Source: VYFG01 sp965221795
GTDB lineage: Bacteria; Pseudomonadota; Gammaproteobacteria; Arenicellales; Poriferihabitantaceae
Assembly: GCA_965221795.1 (NCBI GenBank)
Contig: OZ244914.1
Coordinates: 62,001-126,000, forward strand
DNA length: 64,000 bases
Direction: 5' to 3'
Shown here: positions 55,334 to 64,000 of the stretch, piece by piece
How positions within the stretch are numbered: position 1 is the stretch's first letter
How the letters are laid out: each line of letters begins with the position of its first letter
Made by a program: the position numbers and the translations under genes
Notes under the pieces: model-generated
What the model saw: only the letters and a program-made list of their open reading frames with translations
The model's database searches: none
Told to the model about the DNA's origin: nothing

Positions 55334-57163
55334 TCAGAAAATCAGGTTCAGCATCAGGATTTCCGTCACAAGGAACATCACGGTCATAATCCCCCCTGCC
55401 CGCATGAAATCGACCACCCGATACCCGCCCGGCCCCATGATCAGTGCATTGACCTGATGAGTCGGGATCAGGAACGAGTTGCTGGTTGCCAATGCAACCG
55501 TCAAGGCAAACACCGCCGGGTTGGCTCCCACACCAATCGCCATATTCACGGCCAAGGGCACGAGCAACACCGTAGCGCCGACATTGGACATGACCAAAGT
55601 AAAGATTGTTGCCAGCACTGCGACCACCGACTGCAAGACCCAAACCGGAACCCCATCCAATAACAAAAGCACCTGTTGGGCCAGCCACGCAGCTGTACCC
55701 GATTGGTCCACCGCCATCCCCAACGGAATCAGACTGGCCAGCAGAAAGACACTCTGCCAGCCGATGGCATGATACGCCTCATCGATCTTGATCACACCGG
55801 AAACAATCATACCGACGGCACCGGCCATCAGTGCCACGGACAGGCGAACATCCGTCAACAGGATCATGAGCAATGTCAGCAGGAAAAACCCGATGGCGTA
55901 GATCGCTTTCTCCGGACGCTCGTCCTCCCGCGGAAAGTCGGTCACTACCACGAAATCATGCCGCCGGTCGGCAATCCCCTTGAGGTCATTCCAACTGACG
56001 TGCAGGACCAGTGTATCGCCGGATTGCAACACGATCTCCGGCAGGTCCGTATCAATCACATCATCCGCCCGGAACATGGCCAGAACGGTGGCTCCAAACT
56101 GCTTGCGAATCCCGATTTCCTTGAGCGAGCGGCCAATCACCGCCGAGTCCGGCGGAATGACCACTTCGGCAATGCCCGCACTACTGGCACTCAAGACTTC
56201 CGCGAATACATCCAGTTGACCCTTGACCCGAAGCGCATAATCATCAGCGAATTTCATGATCGCTTCGCGACGCCCCATGATCGCCATTTCACCGCCAATC
56301 CAGAATTCGGTATCGCCTCGTGGGGCCACAGTCATCTCATTGCCATCCCGTACCGCCACGATCCAACCCGCTCGACCTGCTGCATCCACATCCGAGAGCA
56401 TCTTGCCAATCAGGGGGCTGTCGCGCGTGATCCGACACTCATACACTTCTCCTTCGATTCCGTACACTTCCTTGAAGTAGTGCAACATGCTGCCGGACTC
56501 CGTAGGCTTGTCCTTGACCACCGGCAAGACAAACCGGCCGGCCACCACAAAATATGCAATGCCGCAGGCCAGCAGGGTCAGACCAATCGGCGTCACGTCA
56601 AACAGATGGTAGGTCTCCATCTGCGGCACGTTCGCCGGCAATACCCGATTGGAACTGATGATCAGGTCATTGAGCAGAATCAATGGGCTTGAGCCAATCA
56701 TGGTGATCGTTCCGCCCAGAATGGCGCAGAATCCCATTGGCATCAACAGTCGGGAAATAGCCAGGTCGCCGCGTCGTGCAATCCGGTTCACTACAGGCAG
56801 GAACAGGGCCGCGGCCCCAATGTTCTGCATGAAACTGGAAATGATTCCCACCACGGCCGATATGATCGTGATGACCCGGCCTTCGGTCTGCCCACCGTAC
56901 CGGAGTATCTTGCCGGCGAGTTGTCCCATCATGCCGGTTCGGTCCAGGCCTGCGCCGATGATCATGACCGCAATGATGGAAATCACGGCATTGCTGGAGT
57001 AGCCGTCAAAGAGATGGTCCATCGGTACCAGGCCTTCATAACCGGGAATCAGTCCGGTCAAGCCGATCAAGACCATGATCAATACCGCAGCCACATCCAC
57101 CCGTACGACTTCGAATGCAAAGAGACAAACCGTAACCAGCAAAATCCCCATGACGGCGACCAT
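55334..57163 (-). CDS. SLC13/DASS-type permease with two TrkA-C (RCK_C) domains
   Basis: About 609 residues from ATG (MVAVMGILLV), with AGGCGA just upstream; a TTG start would add 24 residues. An N-terminal membrane half with QNIGAAALFLPVV and GSSPLILLN (SLC13 hairpin-like) is followed by a cytosolic insert (about 205-390) made of two RCK_C repeats (ITRDSPLIGKMLSDVD and PPDSAVIGRSLKEIGIR). A second membrane half contains MSNVGATVLLVPLAVN. This layout is seen in bacterial sulfate/carboxylate permeases of the SLC13 group. The substrate could be a dicarboxylate or sulfate; the carboxylate-rich context favours the former (inference). Confidence 0.85.
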   Translation of the reverse strand: MVAVMGILLVTVCLFAFEVVRVDVAAVLIMVLIGLTGLIPGYEGLVPMDHLFDGYSSNAVISIIAVMIIGAGLDRTGMMGQLAGKILRYGGQTEGRVITIISAVVGIISSFMQNIGAAALFLPVVNRIARRGDLAISRLLMPMGFCAILGGTITMIGSSPLILLNDLIISSNRVLPANVPQMETYHLFDVTPIGLTLLACGIAYFVVAGRFVLPVVKDKPTESGSMLHYFKEVYGIEGEVYECRITRDSPLIGKMLSDVDAAGRAGWIVAVRDGNEMTVAPRGDTEFWIGGEMAIMGRREAIMKFADDYALRVKGQLDVFAEVLSASSAGIAEVVIPPDSAVIGRSLKEIGIRKQFGATVLAMFRADDVIDTDLPEIVLQSGDTLVLHVSWNDLKGIADRRHDFVVVTDFPREDERPEKAIYAIGFFLLTLLMILLTDVRLSVALMAGAVGMIVSGVIKIDEAYHAIGWQSVFLLASLIPLGMAVDQSGTAAWLAQQVLLLLDGVPVWVLQSVVAVLATIFTLVMSNVGATVLLVPLAVNMAIGVGANPAVFALTVALATSNSFLIPTHQVNALIMGPGGYRVVDFMRAGGIMTVMFLVTEILMLNLIF

Positions 57164-57667
57164 TTCGCCTGTCAGTTGCAGTGTTTCAACCAACGTCAGT
57201 TTCCCCTTGCATTCATACGATGACACCACCTCCAAGATGCCGTTATCCCAAGCGAAGCGTCTGCAGAGATCTAACAGTAGATTCTTGATTATTCAGTCTA
57301 CCATCATTCGAAACAGAGCGACATGTTCCAATTCGCGGTTTCTGTTGCGACAGTCCAAAAATATTTTTTCTACTCATAGATGAGTTTTAGTGTCTGGAAT
57401 GGTCATGTTATGCGGGGTCGTTGTACAGTTCCTCCGCTTTATTTACCGATGCGCTAGGTTGCAGGGTGCCAAACAGGAGTTTGACTAACCAAGGCAACGA
57501 TTGGCGTAATGATGAGTTGGCGACCAATACCGGTAATCCACGAACATAATGAAGAACACAGTGCTGATCACAAGTCATACCTCAGTCAAGTTATGTTAAC
57601 ATTCCCTGGTGATATGAATGTGTAAGACACATGCCGTACTCAAAACAGGATCAGCTTTTGTATTTCA
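57164..57667. other. Intergenic region between SLC13 gene and DUF2971 remnant
   Basis: About 500 bp, AT-rich from 57270 to 57620. No gene recognised. It marks the border between the carboxylate cluster and the rearranged polysaccharide region. Confidence 0.4.
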
Positions 57668-58174
57668 TCAATGGTTTATTCGGCCCCACTTCGGACTGGC
57701 CCCGGGGATATGATGGCTACATTACCTTCACCCCCATATCCGCGCCATTGGCTCAGCATTCCATGTTGTCTTTGATACTCGTGCTCGTGAGTGGCGAATG
57801 AAACGACGAACGGAATTCCCAATCCGGCCTGGACTCGTTTCCAAACATGAGTTCGCGCATAGAGCGAACAATATTGCGTGCATCTCGCCTTGCGAGGTTA
57901 TCAATGCCACCATGTTTTTGAAATTCATCTTTGTCATCAGGATTACTCTCCAGATATTGCGTGGCCGAATTCTGTAAATTTTTTTATACTGTTCTTCTAG
58001 TATGGGCCACAGAATTTCCATTTCCGACGAATCGTTTAGATGAGTCGCTTGCGTTGCGCACAGTGAATTACATTCGAGAATTCCTTCAAGAGCATAGATT
58101 GAGGTGTAATGAAACAGTTCTGTGTATTCATCAGAGACACGCGGCTCTACTGAGTCTGTCATTTTTATATCCAA
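57668..58174 (-). pseudogene. DUF2971 family gene, frameshifted and truncated
   Basis: The start (ELFHYTSIYALEGILECNSLCATQATHLNDSSE) is the DUF2971 N terminus. Near 57830 the conserved content moves to another frame (PFVVSFATHEHEYQRQHG, then MLSQWRGYGGEGN, the family core). It then stops at 57668, well short of the usual 250-300 residues. So there is one frameshift and the C-terminal part is lost. DUF2971 proteins are of uncertain function and common in accessory regions. Confidence 0.75.
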
Positions 58175-58259
58175 GTCGAGGGTAACTGCAGGGTTTTCCG
58201 GCTACTGGAAAGCCGAGTGTAGTAGCTGTAAATGATCACCAATATGGGGCCGCTCGGTG

Positions 58260-58403
58260 GTCGCCTTGGAGAAGGCGATACGAGACTACCTAGTTATCCA
58301 CAACGAGCAGCCGAAGCCGTTCCGTTGGACGAAATCCGCGGACCAGATCATTGAGTCCGGGAAGAACAGTGTTCTTCAATCTATTAACCAGACAGGACAA
58401 TAG
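58260..58403 (+). pseudogene. IS630-type transposase C-terminal remnant
   Basis: About 47 codons reading VALEKAIRDYLVIHNEQPKP and then FRWTKSADQIIESG, the typical IS630 transposase ending, to a TAG at 58401. The rest of the element is missing. It ends 12 bp before the GT25 gene, so the element's loss may have placed that gene here. Confidence 0.75.
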
Positions 58404-58414
58404 GTAACTATGTA

Positions 58415-59164
58415 ATGATTAAAAATATAAACAATGTTGGTGTATGGTTAATTAATCTTCCTCGTGATGTTGAGCGTCTTGAAAGAATGGACAAACAGTT
58501 AAAGTCTATCGGAATTGATTATTTTCTTTTCCGAGCCATAGATGGACAGTTGGAAAGTGAGAGATTTGAAGCCTGTGTCGATACAGAAGCTTATCGGAGA
58601 AATATGGGTCGCGCTCTTCTTCCTGGACAGGTAGGAGTTTATGCATCTCATCTTGCGGTGTGGAAAGAATTATGCGCCTCATCATTTGATGTAGGATTAA
58701 TATTTGAAGATGATGTAATATTTCATGATGATTTTATGAAGGCACTTTGCACAGCTCTATCCGTTTCTTCGCATTGGGATTTGATTAGATTTAGTTGTGT
58801 TCGAGCTAAGATACCAATATCTCAAGGTAAATTTGGGTGTTATCATCTTAATGCTTATATTGGGCCGTTTACCGGAAATGCATCTTATCTTATTCACAAA
58901 CGTGTGGCTGCGAGAATTATTACGAGACTTCAGCCGATGACGCGTGCATTAGATCATGAGCTCAACCGTTTTGATGTGCACGACTACCGATTACGTGGAT
59001 TAGAGCCATTTGCGTGTCATACGGACGACGGTGGAATCAGCACGATCACCGGCAAAAAATTTAGCATGATAGAAAAACCAAGATGGTATAAGCGGTTGCC
59101 GTACTACGCGACAAAAATAAATAACTATCGATCACGGGCATATTATTTGTTGCGACGACGGTAA
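58415..59164 (+). CDS. Family 25 glycosyltransferase, AT-rich
   Basis: 249 residues. GT25 motifs: VWLINLPRDVERLERMDKQLKSIG at the N terminus, GVYASHLAVWKEL, and the acidic LIFEDDVIFHDDF (about 93-105). Composition is clearly more AT-rich than in the metabolic genes, which suggests recent transfer. The GT92 remnant begins immediately after its TAA, so its downstream neighbour was joined by recombination. Likely adds a hexose to surface polysaccharide or lipooligosaccharide. Confidence 0.85.
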   Translation: MIKNINNVGVWLINLPRDVERLERMDKQLKSIGIDYFLFRAIDGQLESERFEACVDTEAYRRNMGRALLPGQVGVYASHLAVWKELCASSFDVGLIFEDDVIFHDDFMKALCTALSVSSHWDLIRFSCVRAKIPISQGKFGCYHLNAYIGPFTGNASYLIHKRVAARIITRLQPMTRALDHELNRFDVHDYRLRGLEPFACHTDDGGISTITGKKFSMIEKPRWYKRLPYYATKINNYRSRAYYLLRRR

Positions 59165-59921
59165 ATTAAGGACCCTTTACGACAATCTGTCCACCGACAA
59201 AACGGTAGTATCTGCCCGCAAGGTGCCTGGGATTCACGTGACCATTCTGCCCTGGAAACTCAACGCAACCACCAGCAAGCCTGAAATGGTGATTCCTCAG
59301 CAGATTATGGCCTATAGCCATGCTATTTGCACCTTTGGCGGCACGCATCGTTAGATGGCCTTCATTGACATAGATGAGTGTTTAGTGCCCCGCAAGAATA
59401 AAGACTTATTGGGTGCACTTGCACCACTTGAGGCTTTTTCTAACATTTCTCTACCTTGGACGATGTTTGGGCCAAATAACCATGAAACACCCCCAAAAGA
59501 AGCAGCACCCTTTGCTTATACGCGCCGTGCCTCCGCACAGGATAGCGCTCTATTAAACTTTAAGTGCATTGTGGACCCCTGCATGGTCAGCCAAGTAAGC
59601 GTTCATAAATTCCAGACCCGTGATATGGGGTCCACTAGCGTCAATGATTATGGTGTGACGGCTCATAACAAACAGCGAAGGAGTGATGAATTTCTGTCCA
59701 ATGTTAATATCCAACTCAACCACTACTACACACGTTCACGCGAAGAGATGGAGGCAAAAATTACTGGTGGTGCTGTCTCTGGGGTCATGCAGACACAGCG
59801 CGAAGCTGTCATTCGTAAAAAGATTGCGTTGATTGAGGCGAACCCAATCACCGACACCGCTGCGACAGATTTTCTAGCCCGCAAGGGCATTACCGACAGC
59901 CAAGCCCTGCGCAACTTTTGA
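59163..59921 (+). pseudogene. GT92 (DUF23-like) glycosyltransferase, 5'-truncated with a nonsense codon
   Basis: The readable frame begins at the GT25 stop (LYDNLSTDKTVV), where the N-terminal third of a GT92 protein should be. At 59352-59354 it meets TAG in the position where the sister gene at 60.7 kb has Trp (RWMAFIDVDE). After that, MAFIDIDECLVPRKNKDL and the rest of the domain run intact to 59921, including LNHYYTRSREEMEAKI. TAG could have come from TGG by one base change. Reinitiation at the ATG right after the stop could make only a fragment. Confidence 0.75.
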
Positions 59922-59939
59922 CAAAATTGAGAGAGAGTT

Positions 59940-60698
59940 TTGACAATAGTTTTTCAGCACCTAAGAGATACGCATAACATCGGTGACCGATGGTGTAGCC
60001 CATTTGATTGGTTTGACTGGGCAGATGACATCACTGTCCGCGATATCCGTAAAAAAGGAACCCCCTATCGCCTTGGAATTTACGGCGGCGGAAAGATCTT
60101 CGGCGGTCTCTCTGCTTTTAATGGGGTCCTAGATGCGCCCGGTACACGCCATATAGCTTGGGGTGTGAGCACTGTACAAAACTTCCCCATTTCCCGTAAA
60201 TACTCCAAGGCCCGCAAGCTGTGCAGTCTTGTTGGCTCGCGAGATTGGGGTGACAAGCGTTACATCTGGGTCCCTTGTGCGAGTTGCATGGCTCCACAAT
60301 TTGATGCGCCGAAACAGCCAGAGCATGACGTCGTGTTCTATTATCATGCTGGGAAAACAGAAGAACAGGGAATCAAAATCCCCTCACACGTCCCGTCCAT
60401 TTCCAACAACACAGGTACCATAGAGGAAGCCCTTGCTTTCATCGCATCTGGAAAAACGGTCGTTTCAAATTCCTATCATGGAGTCTATTGGGGACTTTTG
60501 ATGGGGCGAAAAGTTGTCTGCGTACCATTTTCACGGAAGTTCTCCGCATACCGCCTGCCACCAACATACGCGAAGCCCAAGGCTTGGTTTAGCATGGTCA
60601 AAGAGGCGCAAAGCCAGCCGGACTTGCTACGACTTTGTCGTGTCGCAACACAGGAATTCCATAAGCGCGTCACTGCGGAAATTGCGGCAGTTCGGTAA
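59940..60698 (+). CDS. Polysaccharide pyruvyltransferase family protein
   Basis: 252 residues from a TTG with GAGAG just upstream. Features: NIGDRWCSPFDWF near the N terminus, YGGGKIFGG, RDWGDKRYIWVPCASCM, and the family's SNSYHGVYWGLLMGRKVV (about 180-197), with the conserved SxHG. Such enzymes add ketal-linked pyruvate, or related groups, to surface sugars using phosphoenolpyruvate. It is shorter than typical family members (about 300-400). It lies between two GT92 genes in the polysaccharide region. Confidence 0.75.
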   Translation: MTIVFQHLRDTHNIGDRWCSPFDWFDWADDITVRDIRKKGTPYRLGIYGGGKIFGGLSAFNGVLDAPGTRHIAWGVSTVQNFPISRKYSKARKLCSLVGSRDWGDKRYIWVPCASCMAPQFDAPKQPEHDVVFYYHAGKTEEQGIKIPSHVPSISNNTGTIEEALAFIASGKTVVSNSYHGVYWGLLMGRKVVCVPFSRKFSAYRLPPTYAKPKAWFSMVKEAQSQPDLLRLCRVATQEFHKRVTAEIAAVR

Positions 60699-60742
60699 GC
60701 TCTCAAGTTACTATTCTTCGAAAATCCGGAGGGCGGAAAACA

Positions 60743-61390
60743 ATGATCTGGCCGTACGAGCCCCAGAGTACACATTTGGCATCCAGACTGGACATCACCA
60801 TACCATCACCATTACCGGAACGTTATGGTTTCGCCATCGTAGTTATTCTCAAAAATAAGAAGCTATACATACAAGATTGGCTTGCATTTCATTCAATTGC
60901 TGGGGTGAGAAAAATCATCCTGTACGATAATCAATCAACGGAATTGACTGCTCAAATCGCAGAGTCATTTCCGGGTGTATCCGCTGCGGTAATTCTCTGG
61001 GAATTGCAAGTTGCCCTACCAAAATGGAGGAGACTTATTCATTGTCAAATAGCAGCATATTCTCATGCAATATCCACGTTCGGAGAAAAGTTTAGATGGA
61101 TGGCATTCATTGATGTAGATGAATTCATAGTTCCACGAATGCACGATACGGTCCAACCAGCACTCTATACAGTATCGGGATTTTCCAGTATCTCACTACC
61201 TTGTACGGCATTCAGACACCGTGGATATGCTAAAACGCCAGAGACATCTGTACCGTTTGCTTACGATAGATATGACAAAAAAGCACATTCGGACATATTA
61301 AATTTCAAGTGTGTCGATCCATACGAAGTAACTCAAGTTAGTATCCAAAAATTCAAAACAAAACATGGAACGGACTATGAAGATTGCTAA
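60743..61390 (+). CDS. GT92 glycosyltransferase, 3'-truncated
   Basis: 215 residues. It starts with MIWPYEPQS, then the GT92 core: FAIVVILKNKKLYIQDWLAFHSIAGV, KIILYDNQST, and the metal-binding WMAFIDVDEFIVP (about 121-133). It matches the remnant at 59.2 kb but ends about 70 residues early, with its last codons inside the neuB start (overlap 61377-61390). A recombination that brought in neuB probably cut it. Whether the short protein works is doubtful. Confidence 0.7.
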   Translation: MIWPYEPQSTHLASRLDITIPSPLPERYGFAIVVILKNKKLYIQDWLAFHSIAGVRKIILYDNQSTELTAQIAESFPGVSAAVILWELQVALPKWRRLIHCQIAAYSHAISTFGEKFRWMAFIDVDEFIVPRMHDTVQPALYTVSGFSSISLPCTAFRHRGYAKTPETSVPFAYDRYDKKAHSDILNFKCVDPYEVTQVSIQKFKTKHGTDYEDC

Positions 61391-62405
61391 TCGTCGGATC
61401 GGAGTCGAGTATCCTCCTCTCGTGATTGCTGAGATCGGCATCAATCACGGAGGCAATCTCTCGGTGGCCAAGAACATGGTCAAGCAAGCTGCGACGGCAG
61501 GCTGCGAAATGATCAAGCACCAGACCCACATAATCGACGATGAAATGACAGAGGAGGCCAGGCAGATATTTCCGCCGAATGCGGAAATTTCTATCTGGGA
61601 CTTGATGGAGTGCTGCTCGCTAAGCCGCGAGGACGAAGCAGAACTGAAGCGCTATACCGAAAAACTTGGCATGATCTGGATTTCCACTCCATTCTCACGC
61701 GCAGCTGCAGATTTTCTAGACGAACTCGACGTACCTGCTTACAAGATTGGATCTGGCGAAGCTGACAACCTGCCGTTAATTCGTCACATAGCGCGGAAGG
61801 GAAAGCCTGTGATCCTGTCGACAGGGATGCAAACCGTTGAGTCAATACGTGCCAGTGTGGATATCCTTGAGTCGACGGGTGTGCCTTATGCCCTGCTTGA
61901 ATGCACGAATCTTTACCCTAGTCCCGCCGAAATTGTCTCTCTTCGAGGTGTAACAGAATTACGAGAGGCGTTTCCCAACGCGATTATTGGCTTTTCTGAC
62001 CATTCCATCGGGCCGGAAATGGCTCTTGCGAGCGTTGCGTTGGGTGCCTGCATCCTAGAACGGCATTACACCGACACGCGATACCGTAAGGGTCCAGACA
62101 TCGCCTGTGCGATGGATACGGCAGAACTCTGCTTCCTTATTGACCGCTCAAGGGAAATATGGATTGCAGCGAACAATCCCAAGAAGCGTTCAGAACCGGA
62201 AGAGGCCGTTTATCGCTTTGCCCGCGGCTCCGTCGTCGCCGATGCGGACCTGCCTGAGGGGCATGTGATCGGAGAAGAAGACATCTGGACACGCCGCCCT
62301 GGCTCGGGTGAGATCGCAGCCTATGACTTCGACAAGGTCGTCGGCAAGAGATTGACTCATCAGGTCACGAGGAACACACAACTGAAATGGAGTGACTTGG
62401 CATAG
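61377..62405 (+). CDS. neuB: N-acetylneuraminate synthase family (sialic acid-like synthase)
   Basis: 342 residues from ATG (MKIANRRIGVEYPP), with GGAACGG upstream. The TIM-barrel core has IAEIGINHGGNLSVAKNM, MIKHQTHI, STPFSRAAADFL, YKIGSGEADNLPLI and ILSTGMQ. The C-terminal SAF domain (DLPEGHVIGEEDIWTRRPGSG, about 278-335) is complete. It condenses phosphoenolpyruvate with an N-acyl-hexosamine to a nine-carbon acid (sialic, legionaminic or pseudaminic). The exact product is not clear. More GC-rich than the genes just before it. The window's last gene, a CMP-sugar synthase, belongs with it. Confidence 0.92.
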   Translation: MKIANRRIGVEYPPLVIAEIGINHGGNLSVAKNMVKQAATAGCEMIKHQTHIIDDEMTEEARQIFPPNAEISIWDLMECCSLSREDEAELKRYTEKLGMIWISTPFSRAAADFLDELDVPAYKIGSGEADNLPLIRHIARKGKPVILSTGMQTVESIRASVDILESTGVPYALLECTNLYPSPAEIVSLRGVTELREAFPNAIIGFSDHSIGPEMALASVALGACILERHYTDTRYRKGPDIACAMDTAELCFLIDRSREIWIAANNPKKRSEPEEAVYRFARGSVVADADLPEGHVIGEEDIWTRRPGSGEIAAYDFDKVVGKRLTHQVTRNTQLKWSDLA

Positions 62406-62407
62406 CT

Positions 62408-62707
62408 GTGGTGCTAGCAAGAGATATTACGACGGGGGTCCAGATTGCCTCAATTTCGCACTCAATGAACCATTGTAGGGATTTCGGGAAAGGGATAGGA
62501 AAACTCAACATGGACATCAGTTGGGGGGAGGGTGATGTACTGTCCCTTCTCTTGGAAAGGGCGCGGACAGGGGGATGCCGATTCGAGTTACTCCCGGAAC
62601 TGCGTGATATCAATCACGTCAGGGGTCTGCAGCGGCTGGCGGCTAGGATGCGTCATACCAGTAGTTCCTCCCGGCCTCCCGGGGGTCAGCGGTCATGGCT
62701 GAGCTAG
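62408..62707 (+). pseudogene. C-terminal remnant of a DUF2064/TIGR04282-like glycosyltransferase
   Basis: A 99-codon frame (GTG start) whose middle, WGEGDVLSLLLERARTGG followed by FELLPELRDINHVRGLQRL, matches the C-terminal end of the family (the usual RDID region). The N-terminal GT-A domain is missing. It overlaps the next gene's start by 13 bp. Identification rests on a short match and is tentative. Confidence 0.4.
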
Positions 62708-63654
62708 GCCAGACCGGGGGCGTGATGGAGTTCTGCTGGTCTTTCCTGGGACCCCGGTACTGGGGCACTTGGCTGCTGCTGGGTATCCTCAGAATCCTGA
62801 GTTACTTGCCACGGCACTGGGTAATGAGGCTGGGTGCCCTCGCCGGCGACCTCTTCCGGCATGGCAACCCCAAACGCCGGCACATTGCCGAAGTGAACTT
62901 GGCGCTATGTTTCCCCGATCTGTCCGCGGCGGAACGGAAAAAACTTCTCATAGGACATTTCCATGCCCATGGCCGCGGCATCGTTGACATGGGGGTAACG
63001 CTGTGGTGCAGTAGGCACCGGCTTCTGGAATTGGTGGATCTCGAAGGGTTCGAGGAGCACCGGAACCGCGTGGCTTCGGGCAAGGTGCTTGCCATCACCT
63101 GGCATCTGACAACTCTGGAAATCACTGGCCTGCTGATGACACTTGCAGGCCCCTCGGTATCGATGATGAAGCCTCTGGACAATGACCTACTGACTTGGGT
63201 GGTGACAAGGGGCCGGTGCCGCCTGTCAGACCTCGAACTGGTCGTGCGCGATGCCGGGATGCGGCCGCTGATCAAGGGGTTACAGGCCGGCCGGCAATGC
63301 ATTCTGGTACCGGACGAGGACTTCGGCGGGCAGGGAGCGAAGGTCGTCTACGTGCCGTTCTTCGGCGTGTCCAGGGCCATGGTCACCACTCCAGGGCGCA
63401 TTGCTCGGGCATCCGGTGCGACAGTCACCGTGTGTGCGACCAGGCTGGACCCGGGGACGGGGCGGTATGTCTGCACCTTCAGTCCGCCTCTGGAAGGCAT
63501 CCGCGGCGACGACCCGCAGGCGGATGCCGCCGCCATCTGTGCGGCGATGGAAACCCTGATCCGCAGAGCCCCGGAACAGTACCTCTGGACGTTCCGCTGG
63601 TTCCGGTCCCGCCCGGACAGGGGTGACAGCCCCTATGGTTTCACGAAAGCATAG
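62695..63654 (+). CDS. LpxL/HtrB-like lipid A acyltransferase
   Basis: 319 residues; a second Met at codon 11 (62725) with GGGGG upstream may be the true start. N-terminal hydrophobic helix (RYWGTWLLLGILRILSYLP), then GDLFRHGNPKRRHIAEVNLALCFP, HARGRGI-type segment FHAHGRGIVDMG, and the catalytic HX4E motif HLTTLE. DEDFGGQGAKVVYVPFFGV matches the LpxL core, and the end is FRWFRSRPDRG. It transfers a secondary acyl chain onto lipid A at the inner membrane. Found between neuB and neuA instead of a stand-alone site, so it may tailor the envelope jointly with the surface glycan. Confidence 0.88.
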   Translation: MAELGQTGGVMEFCWSFLGPRYWGTWLLLGILRILSYLPRHWVMRLGALAGDLFRHGNPKRRHIAEVNLALCFPDLSAAERKKLLIGHFHAHGRGIVDMGVTLWCSRHRLLELVDLEGFEEHRNRVASGKVLAITWHLTTLEITGLLMTLAGPSVSMMKPLDNDLLTWVVTRGRCRLSDLELVVRDAGMRPLIKGLQAGRQCILVPDEDFGGQGAKVVYVPFFGVSRAMVTTPGRIARASGATVTVCATRLDPGTGRYVCTFSPPLEGIRGDDPQADAAAICAAMETLIRRAPEQYLWTFRWFRSRPDRGDSPYGFTKA

Positions 63655-63880
63655 GCTTCATGATCCTAATACTGCTATCCTTGCACGACCCGTCGAACAC
63701 GGCGAAGTCACATCTCCGGTCTTGTTATCCTTTAAGAAAATGTTTTTTGTTGGCGCAATGACCCAAGGTGGTGGCTGTCTGCTTGAAATTTCCGGCCGGG
63801 CCTATTTGATTCTTGCACTGACCCCAAAGCAGTAGTTTTCCATACTTCTCTGATCACGACTATAGCCAAGAAAAAACGCA

Positions 63881-64000
63881 ATGATCCTTGGACATATTGG
63901 GGCGCGAAAAGACTCCAGAGGTGTTCCCGGCAAGAATTTCCGACCTCTGTTGGGGAAACCACTGATCGACTGGTCTCTTGATCAGTTACTTTCTTCTCCC
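63881..64000 (+). CDS. neuA: CMP-sialic acid-type cytidylyltransferase, 5' part
   Basis: The first 40 codons are visible before the window ends. GARKDSRGVPGKNFRPLLGKP is the nucleotide-binding start of NeuA-type cytidylyltransferases, followed by LIDWSLDQLLSS. The enzyme activates a nine-carbon sugar acid with CTP for transfer to glycans. It belongs functionally with neuB, 1.5 kb upstream, with the LpxL-like gene between them. The start ATG has no strong ribosome site but follows an A-rich tract. Confidence 0.85.
   Translation, partial: MILGHIGARKDSRGVPGKNFRPLLGKPLIDWSLDQLLSSP

Overview
The window reads as the chromosome of a gammaproteobacterium. PdxH, AceK, the uvrA/MFS/ssb neighbourhood and the paired DUF1302/DUF1329 proteins all fit that group. 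No rRNA gene or other lineage marker allows a closer name. The metabolic content points to an aerobic heterotroph that uses C1 and C2 acids (oxalate, formate, glyoxylate cycle).

Layout. 0-10 kb: an RND-type exporter (cut by the window edge) faces a DUF1329/DUF1302 envelope pair; then come a small coiled-coil membrane protein and a UvrD-like helicase with zinc fingers. 10-17 kb: housekeeping block with tRNA-Ser(GGA), pdxH, a methyltransferase, ssb, a YajR-like MFS carrier and uvrA. 17-24 kb: NAD-dependent formate dehydrogenase (fused gamma-beta subunit plus catalytic subunit) behind sucCD. 24-28 kb: accessory patch with a Fic protein between two copies of a 30-bp repeat, then a decayed DUF4338/ISAs1-like transposase. 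28-36 kb: glyoxylate/C4 metabolism with aceK, aceA, malic enzyme and a ketopantoate reductase-like gene, plus a repeat-built DUF1640 coiled-coil protein. 36-40 kb: a hipBA-type pair, a family 25 glycosyltransferase, a transposase remnant and a secreted-protein gene whose signal peptide is out of frame at a poly-C tract.

40-57 kb is the most coherent unit, with every gene on the minus strand. Reading downstream from the tctC promoter: TctC, TctB, TctA (tripartite carboxylate transporter), an FCD-type GntR regulator, oxalyl-CoA decarboxylase, formyl-CoA transferase, a protein matching the formyltetrahydrofolate-hydrolase domain of ALDH1L1, and formate-tetrahydrofolate ligase. A promoter with a palindrome just downstream of its -10 box lies in front of tctC. 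Upstream on the same strand are a divergent second SucCD pair, a quinone oxidoreductase, pyruvate kinase and an SLC13 transporter. I read this as uptake and activation of oxalate, decarboxylation to formyl-CoA and direct entry of the formyl group into the folate pool. The formate dehydrogenase at 17-21 kb would supply NADH from formate.

57-64 kb: a more AT-rich, rearranged surface-polysaccharide region. It has a GT25 enzyme, two damaged GT92 genes, a pyruvyltransferase-like gene, neuB, an LpxL-like acyltransferase and the start of neuA, suggesting a sialic-acid-like sugar on the cell surface. Remnants of a DUF2971 gene, an IS630 transposase and a DUF2064-like gene show repeated recombination.
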